Below are positions 34,863 through 48,594 of a DNA stretch of 64,000 bases, piece after piece. Origin of the DNA: Actinomycetota bacterium. GTDB taxonomy: Bacteria; Actinomycetota; Actinomycetes; Mycobacteriales; JACQDL01. Below the pieces are notes generated by a model. It did not search any database. It saw only the letters and a program-made list of their open reading frames with translations, and was not told the origin of the DNA. The stretch lies in the NCBI GenBank assembly GCA_016201065.1, contig JACQDL010000047.1, positions 110,188 through 174,187 of the forward strand, written 5' to 3'. A program made the translations under genes and the position numbers. Position 1 is the first letter of the stretch, and the number at the start of each line of letters is the position of its first letter.

Positions 34863-36221
34863 TCACATGCTGGCGATGAGCTTGTCGACCCGTTCGTCGA
34901 CGCTGCGGAACGGGTCCTTGCACAGCACGGTGCGCTGTGCCTGGTCGTTGAGCTTCAGGTGCACCCAGTCCACCGTGAAGTCGCGGCGCCGTTCCTGTGC
35001 CCGCTTGATGAACTCACCGCGCAGCCGGGCCCGGGTGGTCTGCGGTGGCACGGTCTTCGCCTCGAAGATCGCCAGGTCGGTGCCGACCCGGTCCACCGCG
35101 CCCTTGCGTTCGAGCAGGTAGTACAGGCCGCGGTCGCGGTGAATGTCGTGGTAGGCGAGGTCGAGCTGGGCGATCCGGGGTGAGGACAGCGGCAGGTTGT
35201 GCTTGGCCCGGTACCGCTCGATGAGCTGGAACTTGGTGGCCCAGTCGATCTCCCGGTCGATGAGGGAAAGATCGCCGGTCTCGATCGCGGTGAGCGTCCG
35301 GTGCCACAGGTCCATCACCCGGGCGGTGACCGGGTCGGCGCCCCGGCGGTCGACGAAGTCGACCGCCTTCTCGTAGTACTCGCGTTGGATCTCCAGCGCG
35401 GTCGCCTCGCGGCCGTTGACCAGCTTGACCTGGCGCTGGCAGGTCATGTCGTGGCTGACCTCGCGGATCGCCCGGATCGGGTTCTCCAGGGTCAGGTCGC
35501 GCAGCACCACGCCGGACTCGATCATGCGCAGCACGATGTCGGTGGCGCCCACCTTGAGCAGGGTGGTCACCTCGTTCATGTTGGAGTCGCCGACGATCAC
35601 GTGCAGCCGCCGGAACCGTTCGGCGTCGGCGTGCGGCTCGTCCCGGGTGTTGATGATCGGCCGGGAGCGGGTGGTGGCCGAGGAGACACCCTCCCAGATG
35701 TGCTCGGCCCGCTGGCTCACGCAGTACACCGCGCCGCGCGGGGTCTGCAGGACCTTGCCGGCCCCGCAGATCACCTGCCGGGTGACCAGGAACGGGATCA
35801 GCACGTCGGCCAGCCGGGAGAACTCGCCATGCCGGGCCACCAGGTAGTTCTCGTGGCAGCCGTAGGAGTTGCCGGCCGAGTCGGTGTTGTTCTTGAACAG
35901 GTAGACCTCGCCGGTGATGCCCTCCTCGTGCAGCCGCCGTTCGGCGTCGACGAGCAGCCCCTCGAGGATCCGCTCCCCCGCCTTGTCGTGCACGACCAGG
36001 TCGACGACGTCGTCGCACTCCGGTGTCGCGTACTCCGGGTGCGAGCCGACGTCGAGGTACAGTCGGGCCCCGTTGCGCAGGAACACGTTCGAGCTGCGGC
36101 CCCAGGACACCACCCGGCGGAACAGGTAGCGGGCCACCTCATCGGGTGACAACCGGCGCTGGCCGTGGAACGTGCAGGTCACGCCGTACTCGTTCTCGAT
36201 GCCGAAGATGCGCCGGTCCAT
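34863..36221 (-). CDS. pafA: Pup-protein ligase PafA
   Basis: Forms the isopeptide bond between the C-terminal glutamate of deamidated Pup and substrate lysines, using ATP. The length of 452 aa is standard. N-terminal [18 protein letters not shown] carries the catalytic glutamate and aspartate region; further family motifs are [34 protein letters not shown] (in part) and [17 protein letters not shown]. Related to Dop downstream in the pathway. ATG at 36221. Separated from prcA by an 82-base gap with a GC hairpin. Confidence 0.97.
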   Translation of the reverse strand: MDRRIFGIENEYGVTCTFHGQRRLSPDEVARYLFRRVVSWGRSSNVFLRNGARLYLDVGSHPEYATPECDDVVDLVVHDKAGERILEGLLVDAERRLHEEGITGEVYLFKNNTDSAGNSYGCHENYLVARHGEFSRLADVLIPFLVTRQVICGAGKVLQTPRGAVYCVSQRAEHIWEGVSSATTRSRPIINTRDEPHADAERFRRLHVIVGDSNMNEVTTLLKVGATDIVLRMIESGVVLRDLTLENPIRAIREVSHDMTCQRQVKLVNGREATALEIQREYYEKAVDFVDRRGADPVTARVMDLWHRTLTAIETGDLSLIDREIDWATKFQLIERYRAKHNLPLSSPRIAQLDLAYHDIHRDRGLYYLLERKGAVDRVGTDLAIFEAKTVPPQTTRARLRGEFIKRAQERRRDFTVDWVHLKLNDQAQRTVLCKDPFRSVDERVDKLIASM

Positions 36222-36272
36222 GCCTGCAACCTTAAGGTGCCTGGACCCGCTGTGCTCGCTGCGGGGCAGCGG

Positions 36273-36289
36273 GGCCGGCCGCGCCGGCC
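36273..36289 (-). terminator. GC hairpin between prcA and pafA
   Basis: GGCCGGC (36273-36279) and GCCGGCC (36283-36289) form a 7-bp stem with a 3-base loop. It may only modulate pafA expression relative to prcBA, since the genes are usually co-transcribed. Confidence 0.35.
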
Positions 36290-36303
36290 GGCCGCAACCC
36301 CGC

Positions 36304-37080
36304 TCAGTCGGCCGCTTCGGTGGTCCCGTCCGCTTCGGTGCCGTCGTCGGCGCCCGGTGGCGGCTCGGTGGCCGCCGGCGAACCGTTGCCCAGCATCGCC
36401 GAGAGCGCGGGCCCGACGATCCGCTTGAACTTGCGGCGGGGCCGGGTCCGGTCCAGCACCGCGACCTCGAGCTGGTTGGCGGCGAGCTCACGCTGCCGCC
36501 CCCCCTCGCCGCCGACCGAGCCGAGACCGTGCACGGCCAGCGGCAGCACCTCCGCCAGCGGCATGGCCTCCTGGAACGACTCCCGCAGTGAGGCGCTGAT
36601 CTGCTCCGCCTGGCCACCCATCACCACGTAGCCGGGCTCGTCGACGACCGAACCGTCGAAGGTGAGCCGGAAGAGCTGATCCTCCTCCGCGCTCTCGCCG
36701 ACCTCGGCCACGCACAGCTCGACCTCGTACGGTTTCTGCTGCTCGGTGAAGATGGCGTTGAGGGTCTGGGCGTAGGCGTTCGCCAGCGCGCGGCCGGTCA
36801 CGTCACGGCGGTCGTAGGAATATCCGCGCAGGTCGGCGAGGCGTACCCCGGCCACCCGCAGGTTCTCGTACTCGCTGTACCGCCCGACCGCGGCGAACCC
36901 GATCCGGTCATAGATCTCGCCGACCTTGTGCAGCAGCTTGGAGGGGTTCTCGGCGACGAACAGCACACCGTTGGCGTAGGTCAGCACGACGACGCCGCGG
37001 CCGCGGGCGGTGCCCTTGCGGGCGTACTCCGAGCGGTCCCGCATGACCTGTTCGGCCGAGGCGTAGAACGGCATCGTCAT
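36304..37080 (-). CDS. prcA: 20S proteasome alpha subunit
   Basis: 258-aa gate-forming outer-ring subunit. The N-terminal helix [20 protein letters not shown] with the RGRGVVVL strand is typical of actinobacterial PrcA. Later motifs [14 protein letters not shown] and [15 protein letters not shown] fit. The C-terminal tail is acidic and Pro-rich. It lacks a catalytic threonine, as expected for alpha. It follows prcB by 90 bases. Confidence 0.97.
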   Translation of the reverse strand: MTMPFYASAEQVMRDRSEYARKGTARGRGVVVLTYANGVLFVAENPSKLLHKVGEIYDRIGFAAVGRYSEYENLRVAGVRLADLRGYSYDRRDVTGRALANAYAQTLNAIFTEQQKPYEVELCVAEVGESAEEDQLFRLTFDGSVVDEPGYVVMGGQAEQISASLRESFQEAMPLAEVLPLAVHGLGSVGGEGGRQRELAANQLEVAVLDRTRPRRKFKRIVGPALSAMLGNGSPAATEPPPGADDGTEADGTTEAAD

Positions 37081-37170
37081 TGGGTCGGCGCTCCTTGGCT
37101 ACGGCGGACGGCGCTTGGGTGGGTCGGACCGCTGGGCGGGACCGGACCGCTGGGCTGCTCCTCCATCGGG

Positions 37171-38013
37171 TCATCCACCGGGATGCTCGGTCCGGTTGGC
37201 GAGCACGGTCTCGACGATCCCTCCGACGGTCTCCTCGCCGAGCCGTACGGCGCCATCGCTGGTGACGACCATCACCAGCGGGTAGATCCGGCGCACCATG
37301 TCCGGGCCGCCGGTGGCGGAGTCCTCGTCGGCGGCGTCGTACAGCGACTCGATCACGGCGGTGACGGTCTCGTCCTGGCTCGCCCCGGCGCGCCACCGCT
37401 TCTTCAGCGCGCTGCGCGCGAACAGCGAGCCGGAGCCGACCGCGTGGTAGCCGCGCTGCTCGTGCCGGCCGCCGGTGATATCGTAGCTCATGATCCGTCC
37501 GGCGCTGCCGGGGTCGTCAGCGTCCATGTCGACACCGGCGAAGAGGGGGACGACGGCGAGCCCCTGCATCGCGGCTCCGAGGTTGCCACGGATCATCGTG
37601 GACAGCCGGTTCGCCTTCCCTTCCAGGGTCAGCGGTGTCCCTTCGATCTTCTCGTAGTGCTCGAGCTCGACCTGGAAGAGCCGGACGATCTCCAGCGCGA
37701 CCCCCATCGTGCCGGCGATGCCGATCACGCTGTAGTCATCGGCCGGGTAGACCTTCTCCACGTCCCGCTCGGCGATGAGGTTGCCCATCGTGGCGCGCCG
37801 GTCCCCGGCCATCACCACACCGCCGTCGAACGCGGCGGCCACGACGGTGGTGCCATGGGGCGCGAGCTCGGCCACCGACTCGCCGGCCGGCAGCAGCCGG
37901 GTGCCGGGAAGCATGTCCGGCGCGGCCACCCTCAAGAACTCGACGAACGACGACAGTCCGGGCGCCGTGAAGTGGCCAGCCAGGCGTCCGTTGGGTCCAT
38001 CAGCTCCAGCCAC
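37171..38013 (-). CDS. prcB: 20S proteasome beta subunit
   Basis: 280-aa precursor of the catalytic subunit. A 54-residue propeptide ends in PHG, and the new N-terminal nucleophile is T55 in the sequence [21 protein letters not shown] (in part). The catalytic aspartate and lysine equivalents are in MAGDRRAT and [30 protein letters not shown] is family-typical (in part GYHAVGSGS). GTG at 38013 has GAGGAG a few bases upstream. Confidence 0.96.
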   Translation of the reverse strand: MAGADGPNGRLAGHFTAPGLSSFVEFLRVAAPDMLPGTRLLPAGESVAELAPHGTTVVAAAFDGGVVMAGDRRATMGNLIAERDVEKVYPADDYSVIGIAGTMGVALEIVRLFQVELEHYEKIEGTPLTLEGKANRLSTMIRGNLGAAMQGLAVVPLFAGVDMDADDPGSAGRIMSYDITGGRHEQRGYHAVGSGSLFARSALKKRWRAGASQDETVTAVIESLYDAADEDSATGGPDMVRRIYPLVMVVTSDGAVRLGEETVGGIVETVLANRTEHPGG

Positions 38014-38162
38014 GGGTCTCCTCACAGGTCGGCGGGTGCCACAGCGACGGCCGTCGGCGTGCAACGAGCGGGCCGGCGGCACCGACCCGCACTTTAGGGC
38101 GTGCCGTGATCGTGATCAACGTAGCCCGTGGTGCACGGTGACGCCGCACCGGCCGGTTGCGG

Positions 38163-38375
38163 TCACTGTCCGCCTTTTTGCACGTAACCGCGGACGAACT
38201 CCTCGGCGTTCTCCTCCAGGACGTCGTCGATCTCATCCAGCATCGCGTCGACGTCCTCGGTGAGCTTCTCGTGCCGTTCCTGCACGTCCGTCGAGGTGTC
38301 GACCGACTCCTCGACGTCGGTCTCCCGCTTGCGGTTGCTCCGGGACTGGCCGCCGCCGGTCTCGCGTGTCGCCAT
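38163..38375 (-). CDS. pup: Prokaryotic ubiquitin-like protein Pup
   Basis: 70-aa intrinsically disordered modifier. It ends in GYVQKGGQ, where the C-terminal Gln must be deamidated by Dop before ligation. The central helical ARC-binding region (HEKLTEDVDAMLDEIDDVLE) is present. GGGAGG precedes the ATG. It lies 149 bases upstream of prcB in the usual pup-prcB-prcA order. Confidence 0.98.
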   Translation of the reverse strand: MATRETGGGQSRSNRKRETDVEESVDTSTDVQERHEKLTEDVDAMLDEIDDVLEENAEEFVRGYVQKGGQ

Positions 38376-38536
38376 GAAGTACCTCCCTGGGGTCCTTCAG
38401 CAAACCTACCGCGCGAATGCGACCGGTCCGGCGCCTCTCACAGCCTGTTGCACCGTTCAGGTCGCCGCCACATACTCGGTCGACATCCACAGCTGGACCT
38501 TCGGATACTCCCTCCTCGCACACTCGGCGGAGCGCG

Positions 38537-39475
38537 GTGACACGGCACAGGCCCCCCTCATCCCCCGGTTCGACGCCGGCCGGTCCGGCGCTGCCGCCGT
38601 GGCCGGCCCGACCCGCCGCCCCGCGCCGGATCGACGCCCCGCGCCGGATCGACGTGCCGGCGCCACGACAGCCGCTGCGGGGACGACCCGACCCGGTGCC
38701 GCCTGGCGACGGCCGCCCGCCGCGGGCCCATCGGCGCACGACGCCACGCCGTCGCGGCTGGTCGCTGATCCTCGTCTCGGCGCTCGCCGCCGGGGTGCTG
38801 GTCGGCTTCACGGTGTTGCGCACCATGCGGGACGGGGCGGCCGTACCCGCTCCGGTGACCTTCGCGGTCGGGCAGTGCGTGCCCGCACCGGGCGCCGCGG
38901 GCCGGGTCGGCCTGGACTGCGGCTCGCCGGAGGCGTTCGGGAAGGTCACCGCGACCGTGCCCGGCACCGGGGGTGCCGAGTGCCCGATCGACACCGACGA
39001 GGTGCTGACCACGACCGCGGCCGCAGCGACGGCGTGTGTGCGGGCACTGCGGCCACCGCACGCCGGGGATCCCGGCCAGGGCGGCGGCGTGATCCGGGTC
39101 GGCGACTGCGTCGGGAACCCGGGCACCGGGCGCACCGCGGAGCAGCCCTGCGCCCGGCGCGGCTACTACGGTCAGGTCGTGGCCCGGGTGGACACCGCGT
39201 CGCAGTGCGCATCGCCGGCCGCCGAGGCGGTGAGCCTGATCGGTGCCGCGCACCCGGTGTTCTGCCTCGCGCCTCGCGCCACGACCGGGAGCTGCCTCGG
39301 GCAGGCCGTCGTTGGCCCGCCCGATCCGGTGGTCTGCACCGATCCGCACGCCACCGGCCGCATCCTGGCTCGGGTCGGGCAGGTCTCCGCGTGCCCGACC
39401 GGCACGGCGAGCACGGTTCAGGAGATCTTCGGCCTGCCGGCCAGCCGGGTGGTCTGCCTGGCCCGCCCGGGCTGA
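38537..39475 (+). CDS. Membrane-anchored Cys-rich repeat protein, LppU-like
   Basis: About 312 aa. A basic, Pro-rich cytoplasmic N-terminus (about 70 residues, with a repeated RRIDxP stretch) leads to one TM (WSLILVSALAAGVLVGFTVL). Outside there are three units of about 60-75 residues, each opening with a GxCV/L element (VGQCVPAP, VGDCVGNP, GSCLGQAV) and containing a second Cys and a hydrophobic strand ending in a C (FCLA, VCLA). This resembles the actinobacterial LppU/SCO3897-type domain, as three tandem copies; that is my inference. GTG at 38537 is uncertain. It is inserted on the opposite strand between pup and dop. Confidence 0.65.
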   Translation: MTRHRPPSSPGSTPAGPALPPWPARPAAPRRIDAPRRIDVPAPRQPLRGRPDPVPPGDGRPPRAHRRTTPRRRGWSLILVSALAAGVLVGFTVLRTMRDGAAVPAPVTFAVGQCVPAPGAAGRVGLDCGSPEAFGKVTATVPGTGGAECPIDTDEVLTTTAAAATACVRALRPPHAGDPGQGGGVIRVGDCVGNPGTGRTAEQPCARRGYYGQVVARVDTASQCASPAAEAVSLIGAAHPVFCLAPRATTGSCLGQAVVGPPDPVVCTDPHATGRILARVGQVSACPTGTASTVQEIFGLPASRVVCLARPG

Positions 39476-39520
39476 GCCGGTCAGTGAGCGGTCTGCTCCC
39501 GGTCGCGGCCGGGGCGCTGC

Positions 39521-41032
39521 TCAGCTCCGGGTGAGTTCGCTGACGAGAGTTCCCGCGGTGGGGCACCGATCCAGCAGGCCGCCCACATGCTGCCGGGTGC
39601 CGCGCTCGGGTTCCAGGGTGGGGACCCGGACCAGCGAGTCCCGACCCAGATCGAAGATGACCGAGTCCCAGGATGCGGCCGCGACCTGGGTCGGGTAGCG
39701 GCGCAGGCACTCGCCGCGGAAGTACGCCCGGGTGTCCTCCGGTGGGTGGTCGATCGCCTGGGTGACCGCGGCGGGGTCGACCAGCGTCTGCATCGCGCCC
39801 CGGGCGACCAGCCGGTGGTAGAGCCCCCGCTCCGGGCGGATGTCGGAGTACTGCAGGTCGATGAGCTGAAGCCGGGGCGCGTTCCAGCTCAGCCCGTCGC
39901 GGTCGCGGAAACCTTCCAGCAGCCGGAGCTTGGCGACCCAGTCCAGCTCCTGGGCGCACAGCATGGGGTCCTGCTCCAGCCTGGTCAGGACCGACTCCCA
40001 GCGGTTGAGGACGTCGGCGGTCTGCTCGTCGACGTCCGTACCGAAGCGGTCCTCGACGTACTTGCGGGCCTGCTCCAGGTACTCCATCTGGAGCTGCACC
40101 GCGGTGAGCTTGCGGCCGGAGCGCAGCGACAGGACGTGCCGGAGGGTCGGGTCGTGCGAGACCGCCCGGACCGCGGCGACCGGTTCGTCGAGGGAGAAGT
40201 CGACCGAGATGAACCGGTCCTCGATCATCGCCAGGACCAGCGAGGTGGTGCCGACCTTGAGGTAGGTGGAGATCTCCGACAGGTTCGCGTCACCGATGAT
40301 GACGTGCAGCCGCCGGTACTTCTCCGCGTCGGCGTGTGGCTCGTCCCGGGTGTTGATGATCGGACGCTTCAGCGTCGTTTCGAGGCCGACCTCCACCTCG
40401 AAGAAGTCCGCCCGCTGGGAGATCTGGAAGCCGTCCCGCCGGCCGTCCTGGCCGATCCCCACCCGACCCTGGCCGCAGATCACCTGGCGGGTCGCGAAGA
40501 ACGGGGTGAGGTGCCGGACGATCTCGGCGAACGGGGTGGACCGTCGCATCAGGTAGTTCTCGTGCGCACCGTAGCTGGCGCCCTTGTTGTCGGTGTTGTT
40601 CTTGTAGAGCTGGATGCGGTGGGCCCCGGGGACGTTCGCCGCGCGGCGGGCCGCCTCTTCCATGATCCGTTCGCCGGCCTTGTCCCAGATCACCACGGCG
40701 CGTGGGGTGGTCGTCTCGGGGGTGGAGTACTCCGGATGCGCGTGGTCGACGTACAGGCGCGCCCCGTTGGTGAGGATCACGTTGGCCAGCCCGCTGTCGT
40801 CCTCGGCGTCGAGGTACTCCGGTCCGAGCGAGGAGCCCAGGTCGAACCCGCGTGCGTCGCGCAGCGGGGACTCCTCCTCGAAGTCCCAGCGGGCCCGGCG
40901 GGCCCGGGAGTCTGCCTTGCCGCCGTAGGCGTTCACGATCTGCGACGACAGGAGCATCGCGTTGGCCCCCGGCTGCCCCGGCACCGAGATGCCGTACTCG
41001 ACTTCGGTTCCCATCACGCGACGCACCGTCAT
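39521..41032 (-). CDS. dop: Deamidase/depupylase of Pup
   Basis: 503-aa PafA paralogue that converts the C-terminal Gln of Pup to Glu and removes Pup from substrates. N-terminal [16 protein letters not shown] carries the catalytic acids. A Dop-specific loop is seen between residues about 37 and 75 ([19 protein letters not shown]). [20 protein letters not shown] (in part) and [17 protein letters not shown] are shared with PafA. Its stop faces the LppU-like gene. Confidence 0.97.
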   Translation of the reverse strand: MTVRRVMGTEVEYGISVPGQPGANAMLLSSQIVNAYGGKADSRARRARWDFEEESPLRDARGFDLGSSLGPEYLDAEDDSGLANVILTNGARLYVDHAHPEYSTPETTTPRAVVIWDKAGERIMEEAARRAANVPGAHRIQLYKNNTDNKGASYGAHENYLMRRSTPFAEIVRHLTPFFATRQVICGQGRVGIGQDGRRDGFQISQRADFFEVEVGLETTLKRPIINTRDEPHADAEKYRRLHVIIGDANLSEISTYLKVGTTSLVLAMIEDRFISVDFSLDEPVAAVRAVSHDPTLRHVLSLRSGRKLTAVQLQMEYLEQARKYVEDRFGTDVDEQTADVLNRWESVLTRLEQDPMLCAQELDWVAKLRLLEGFRDRDGLSWNAPRLQLIDLQYSDIRPERGLYHRLVARGAMQTLVDPAAVTQAIDHPPEDTRAYFRGECLRRYPTQVAAASWDSVIFDLGRDSLVRVPTLEPERGTRQHVGGLLDRCPTAGTLVSELTRS

Positions 41033-41119
41033 GTGCCGAGCTTACGGGTCCGGTAGCGCGAATTGCCGCTTCGGTCCGGCACACCCGCCGATCGGGCATG
41101 CCGAACGTCCCGTCGTGCC

Positions 41120-42895
41120 CTACAGGTACTGCCCCGTGTTGGACACCGTGTCGATCGCCCGCCCGGTCTCGGTGCCCTTTCCGGAGACGAGGGTACGGAT
41201 GTAGACGATCCGCTCGCCCTTCTTGCCGGAGATCCGGGCCCAGTCGTCGGGGTTGGTGGTGTTGGGCAGGTCCTCGTTCTCGGTGAACTCATCGACACAG
41301 GCGTTGAGCAGGTGCTGTACCCGAAGCCCGTGGACGTTGGTCTGGAGGTAGTCCTTGATCGCCATCTTCTTCCCCCGGTCCACGATGTTCTGGATCATCG
41401 CGCCGGAGTTGAAGTCGCGGAAGTAGAGCACCTCCTTGTCGCCGTTGGCGTAGGTGACCTCCAGGAACCGGTTCTCCTCGGTCTCGGTGTACATCCGTTC
41501 CACCACCCGCTGGATCATCGCCTGCACGCATGCCTCCCGGTCCTCACCGTTCTCGCTGAGGTCCTCGGGGTGGATGGGCAGGCTGGTGGTGATGTACTTG
41601 GAGAAGATGTCCTTGGCGGCCTCGGCGTCCGGACGCTCGATCTTGATCTTGACGTCGAGCCGGCCCGGCCGCAGGATGGCCGGGTCGATCATGTCCTCGC
41701 GGTTGGACGCCCCGATGACGATGACGTTCTCCAGCCCCTCGACGCCGTCGATCTCGGAGAGCAGCTGCGGCACGATCGTGTTCTCCACGTCGGAGGACAC
41801 ACCCGACCCGCGGGTCCGGAAGATCGAGTCCATCTCGTCGAAGAAGACGATGACCGGCATGCCCTCCGAGGCCTTCTCCCGGGCCCGCTGGAAGACCAGG
41901 CGGATATGCCGCTCCGTCTCACCCACGTACTTGTTGAGCAGCTCCGGACCCTTGATGTTGAGGAAGTACGACTTCCCGGCCTGGGTGCCGCCCTCGCCGC
42001 GGAGCTCGGCGACCTTCTTCGCCAGCGAGTTGGCCACGGCCTTGGCGATGAGGGTCTTGCCGCACCCGGGCGGGCCGTAGAGGAGCACGCCCTTGGGCGG
42101 CCGGAGCTGGTACTCCCGGAACAGCTCCGCGTGCAGGAACGGCAGCTCCACCGCATCCCGGATCTGTTCGATCTGCCGGGACAGGCCGCCGATGTCGTGG
42201 TAGTCGACGTCCGGCACCTCCTCCAGCACGAGCTCCTCGACCTCGCTCTTCGGGATCCGTTCGTAGGCGTAGGCCGAACGCGGCTCCAGCAGCAGCGAGT
42301 CACCCACCCGCAGCGGCGAGGAGAGCAAGGTGTCGGCGAGGTAGACCACCCGCTCCTCATCGGTGTGCCCGATGACCAGCGCCCGGTCGCCGCCCTCAAG
42401 GACCTCCTGCAGCATGACGACCTCGCCGGCCCGCTCGAACTCCCGCGCCTCGATGACGTTGAGGGCCTCGTTGAGCATGACCTCCTGGCCCCGGCGCAGC
42501 GCGGTGGCGTCGACGTTCGGTGACACCGCGACGCGCAGCTTCCGCCCGCCGGTGAAGACGTCCACCGTGCTCTCGTCGTAGCGCTCCAGGAACACGCCGT
42601 AGCCGCTGGGCGGCTGGGCGAGCCGATCGACCTCGTCCTTGAGGGCCACGACCTGGTCCCGGGCCTCTCGCAGGGTCGTCGCGAGCTTCTCGTTCCGCTC
42701 CGCCAACGCCGCCATCTTGGCCTGCGCCTCGGCCAGTCGCTCCTCGAGGACGCGCAGATGGCGCGGCGACTCGGTGAGCTTGCGGCGCAGCATCGCGACC
42801 TCCTCCTCAAGGAAGGAGTTGCGGGCCGCCACCTCCCGCTCGTCCATGCGGTGCCGTTGGACGCGGCCTTCCGCGTCGTCCCTGTCAGTCGCCAC
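41120..42895 (-). CDS. arc: Proteasome-associated AAA ATPase ARC/Mpa
   Basis: Hexameric unfoldase that recognises Pup and feeds substrates to the 20S core. 591 aa: an N-terminal coiled coil (residues about 20-85, [14 protein letters not shown] and further), two OB-fold domains, then the AAA module with Walker A GPPGCGKT and Walker [11 protein letters not shown]. The C-terminus is GQYL, the motif that docks into the alpha ring. The GTG at 42895 is preferred over the GTG at 42901 because it sits 9 bases after GGGAGG. It is the first gene of the proteasome strand. The dop gene follows after 87 bases. Confidence 0.97.
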   Translation of the reverse strand: MATDRDDAEGRVQRHRMDEREVAARNSFLEEEVAMLRRKLTESPRHLRVLEERLAEAQAKMAALAERNEKLATTLREARDQVVALKDEVDRLAQPPSGYGVFLERYDESTVDVFTGGRKLRVAVSPNVDATALRRGQEVMLNEALNVIEAREFERAGEVVMLQEVLEGGDRALVIGHTDEERVVYLADTLLSSPLRVGDSLLLEPRSAYAYERIPKSEVEELVLEEVPDVDYHDIGGLSRQIEQIRDAVELPFLHAELFREYQLRPPKGVLLYGPPGCGKTLIAKAVANSLAKKVAELRGEGGTQAGKSYFLNIKGPELLNKYVGETERHIRLVFQRAREKASEGMPVIVFFDEMDSIFRTRGSGVSSDVENTIVPQLLSEIDGVEGLENVIVIGASNREDMIDPAILRPGRLDVKIKIERPDAEAAKDIFSKYITTSLPIHPEDLSENGEDREACVQAMIQRVVERMYTETEENRFLEVTYANGDKEVLYFRDFNSGAMIQNIVDRGKKMAIKDYLQTNVHGLRVQHLLNACVDEFTENEDLPNTTNPDDWARISGKKGERIVYIRTLVSGKGTETGRAIDTVSNTGQYL

Positions 42896-43102
42896 GATCA
42901 CCCACCTCCCGCGAGTTTCCTGCGGTCAGGTCACACTACACAGCCGTACCCTCGGAATCCCGGTCATGCCGGCCGGCCACCTGGTGGGTACCTGCTGCGA
43001 GACCCGTCACAACGGCTTCTACCCTGGAGTTGTCGGCCCCGAACCATGTGTTCTTCGGATGTTTTGCGTATCTCACCCGGAACCAGCCGTCGAGGAGGAC
43101 CG
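42896..43102. promoter_or_regulatory. Divergent arc/ferredoxin promoter region
   Basis: 207 bases between two divergent genes; it must contain the proteasome-locus promoter. GAGGAGG at 43092-43098 is the ferredoxin Shine-Dalgarno. No convincing operator is visible. Confidence 0.4.
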
Positions 43103-46765
<3,663 letters not shown>

Positions 46766-46814
46766 CCGGTCCGCGCCGGCGGGACTGTCCGAACCCGGAC
46801 CTATGCTCACGGGC

Positions 46815-47690
46815 ATGAGCAGGCCAGCGCGTGTGGTCGACCCGCCGGCGACCGGTTCGTTGTCGCCGTCGCGGGCGGCGGACTTCAAGACCTGTCCGTT
46901 GCTGTACCGGTTCCGGTCGATCGACCGGCTGCCCGAGCGTCCGTCGCTGGACGCGACCCGGGGCACGGTGGTGCACGCGGTGCTGGAGCGGCTGTTCGGG
47001 TTGCCCCGCCAGGAGCGGACGGTCGAGGTGGCGGCGGAGCTGGTGGAGCCGGAGTGGCGGCGCCTGGTCGGGGCCGAGCCGGAGCGGGCGGTGCTCTTCG
47101 CCGACGACACCGACGGTTCGGCGCTGGCCGGCTGGCTGGAGTCGGCTCGGCAGCTCGTCGCCGGCTACTTCGAGCTGGAGGATCCGCGCCGGATCGAGCC
47201 GGCCGGCCGCGAGCAGCTGGTGCAGACCGTGCTCGCCGACGGCCTGCTGCTTCGTGGGTACGTCGACCGCCTCGATGTCGCGCCCACCGGGGAGGTCCGG
47301 GTGGTGGACTACAAGACCGGCGGCGCGCCGCGCGAGGCGTTCGAGGCCAAGGCGCTGTTCCAGATGAAGTTCTACGCGCTGGTGCTCTGGCGGGTCCGCG
47401 GCACGGTGCCCAGCCAGCTTCGGTTGATGTACCTGCGTGACCGGGAGTCACTGACATACGCGCCGACCGCCGAGGAGCTGGGCCGCTTCGAGCGGACGCT
47501 GGTGGCGATCTGGATGGCCATCGAGAAGGCCCGGCTGACCGGCGACTTCCGACCGAGCCCGAGCCGCCTGTGCGAGTGGTGCGACCACCACGCGTTCTGC
47601 CCGACGTTCGGCGGGACGCCACCGCCGTTCCCCGCGAACCAGGTCGCCCCGGGTGACCAGATGCCCCGAATGACACCTCCTGAGGGCTGA
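46815..47690 (+). CDS. RecB-family (PD-(D/E)XK) exonuclease with Fe-S cluster
   Basis: 291-aa Cas4/AddB-C-terminal-like nuclease. The core motif is GYVDRLD with VRVVDYKTG (D-x-K) downstream, and FQMKFYALVLWR is the motif-III-like helix. Cysteines in FKTCPLLYRFR and CEWCDHHAFC suggest a [4Fe-4S] cluster as in AddB. SLSPSRAADFKTC at the start is typical of the Rv2119 family. An ATG at 46803 would add four residues. Confidence 0.87.
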   Translation: MSRPARVVDPPATGSLSPSRAADFKTCPLLYRFRSIDRLPERPSLDATRGTVVHAVLERLFGLPRQERTVEVAAELVEPEWRRLVGAEPERAVLFADDTDGSALAGWLESARQLVAGYFELEDPRRIEPAGREQLVQTVLADGLLLRGYVDRLDVAPTGEVRVVDYKTGGAPREAFEAKALFQMKFYALVLWRVRGTVPSQLRLMYLRDRESLTYAPTAEELGRFERTLVAIWMAIEKARLTGDFRPSPSRLCEWCDHHAFCPTFGGTPPPFPANQVAPGDQMPRMTPPEG

Positions 47691-47709
47691 ATCCGGTTAG
47701 GCTCCGGCA

Positions 47710-48549
47710 ATGCGTCGGGTCGCGATTGTCACCGATTCCACGGCCGGGCTGCCCCGTGAGGTTGCCGCCCGGTGGGGCATCACGGTGGTGCCGACCCAGG
47801 TGCTGATCGGCGACTGGGTCGGTGACGAGGGTGCCGTCGACGGTGACGTGCTGGTCCGGGCGTTGCGGTCAGGCCAGGCGGTGAGCACCTCCCCCGCTGC
47901 GGCGCCGGCGTTCTTCTGGGGCTACCAGGATGCCCGCGCCGCGGGGTTCGAGGCGGTGGTGTCGATCCACGTGTCGGAGCGGATGTCGGCGACGGTGGAG
48001 TCCGCGCGGGTCGCGGCGGCCCAGGTCAGCATCCCGGTGCATGTGGTCGATTCCCGCACGGTCGGGATGAGCCTCGGATACGTGGCGCTGGCTGCCGCTG
48101 ACGCCGCACGGACCGGTGCGGACGTGTCGCAGGTGCTTGCCGTGGTGCAGCGCCGCCTCACCACCTGCACGCAGTACTACTACGTGGACACCCTGGAGTT
48201 CCTGCGCCGCAACGGCCGGATCGGGGCGGCGCGCAGCTGGCTGGGCATGGCGCTGGGGATCAAGCCGCTGTTGATCATCAAGGACGGTCAGGTGTCGCCG
48301 CTGGAGGCGGTGCGGGGGCAGGCGAAGGCGATGGCGCGGCTGGTGGAGATCGGCGTCCGCCAGGCTGGCCAGTATCTCGTCGACGCGGCCGTGGAGCACT
48401 TCGGTGATCCCGTCCCCGCGGCCCGGTTCGCCACGCAGCTGCGGACCAGGGTGCCGAACCTGCGGAACTGCTACGTCACCGCCGCCAGCGCCACGGTCGC
48501 CGTGCACACCGGCCCGGACACCCTCGGCCTCGCGATCTCCCCCTGCTGA
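47710..48549 (+). CDS. DegV family fatty-acid-binding protein
   Basis: 279-aa two-domain DegV protein that binds fatty acyl chains and hands them to fatty-acid kinase. N-terminal VAIVTDSTAGLP, central HVVDSRTVGMSLGY and LEFLRRNGRIGAARSW and GIKPLLIIKDG are the family landmarks. Start ATG is clear. Convergent with metH after 45 bases of GC-rich, self-complementary sequence. Confidence 0.93.
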   Translation: MRRVAIVTDSTAGLPREVAARWGITVVPTQVLIGDWVGDEGAVDGDVLVRALRSGQAVSTSPAAAPAFFWGYQDARAAGFEAVVSIHVSERMSATVESARVAAAQVSIPVHVVDSRTVGMSLGYVALAAADAARTGADVSQVLAVVQRRLTTCTQYYYVDTLEFLRRNGRIGAARSWLGMALGIKPLLIIKDGQVSPLEAVRGQAKAMARLVEIGVRQAGQYLVDAAVEHFGDPVPAARFATQLRTRVPNLRNCYVTAASATVAVHTGPDTLGLAISPC

Positions 48550-48594
48550 GCCCGACCCCGGCCGTGCGGGCCGGCCGGCCGGCCGCCGTGGCCC

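Noticed and set aside
48550..48594. Bidirectional terminator between degV and metH
   Set aside because: The GC-rich repeat of GGCC units is self-complementary in several registers, but no single stable hairpin with clear arms could be fixed.
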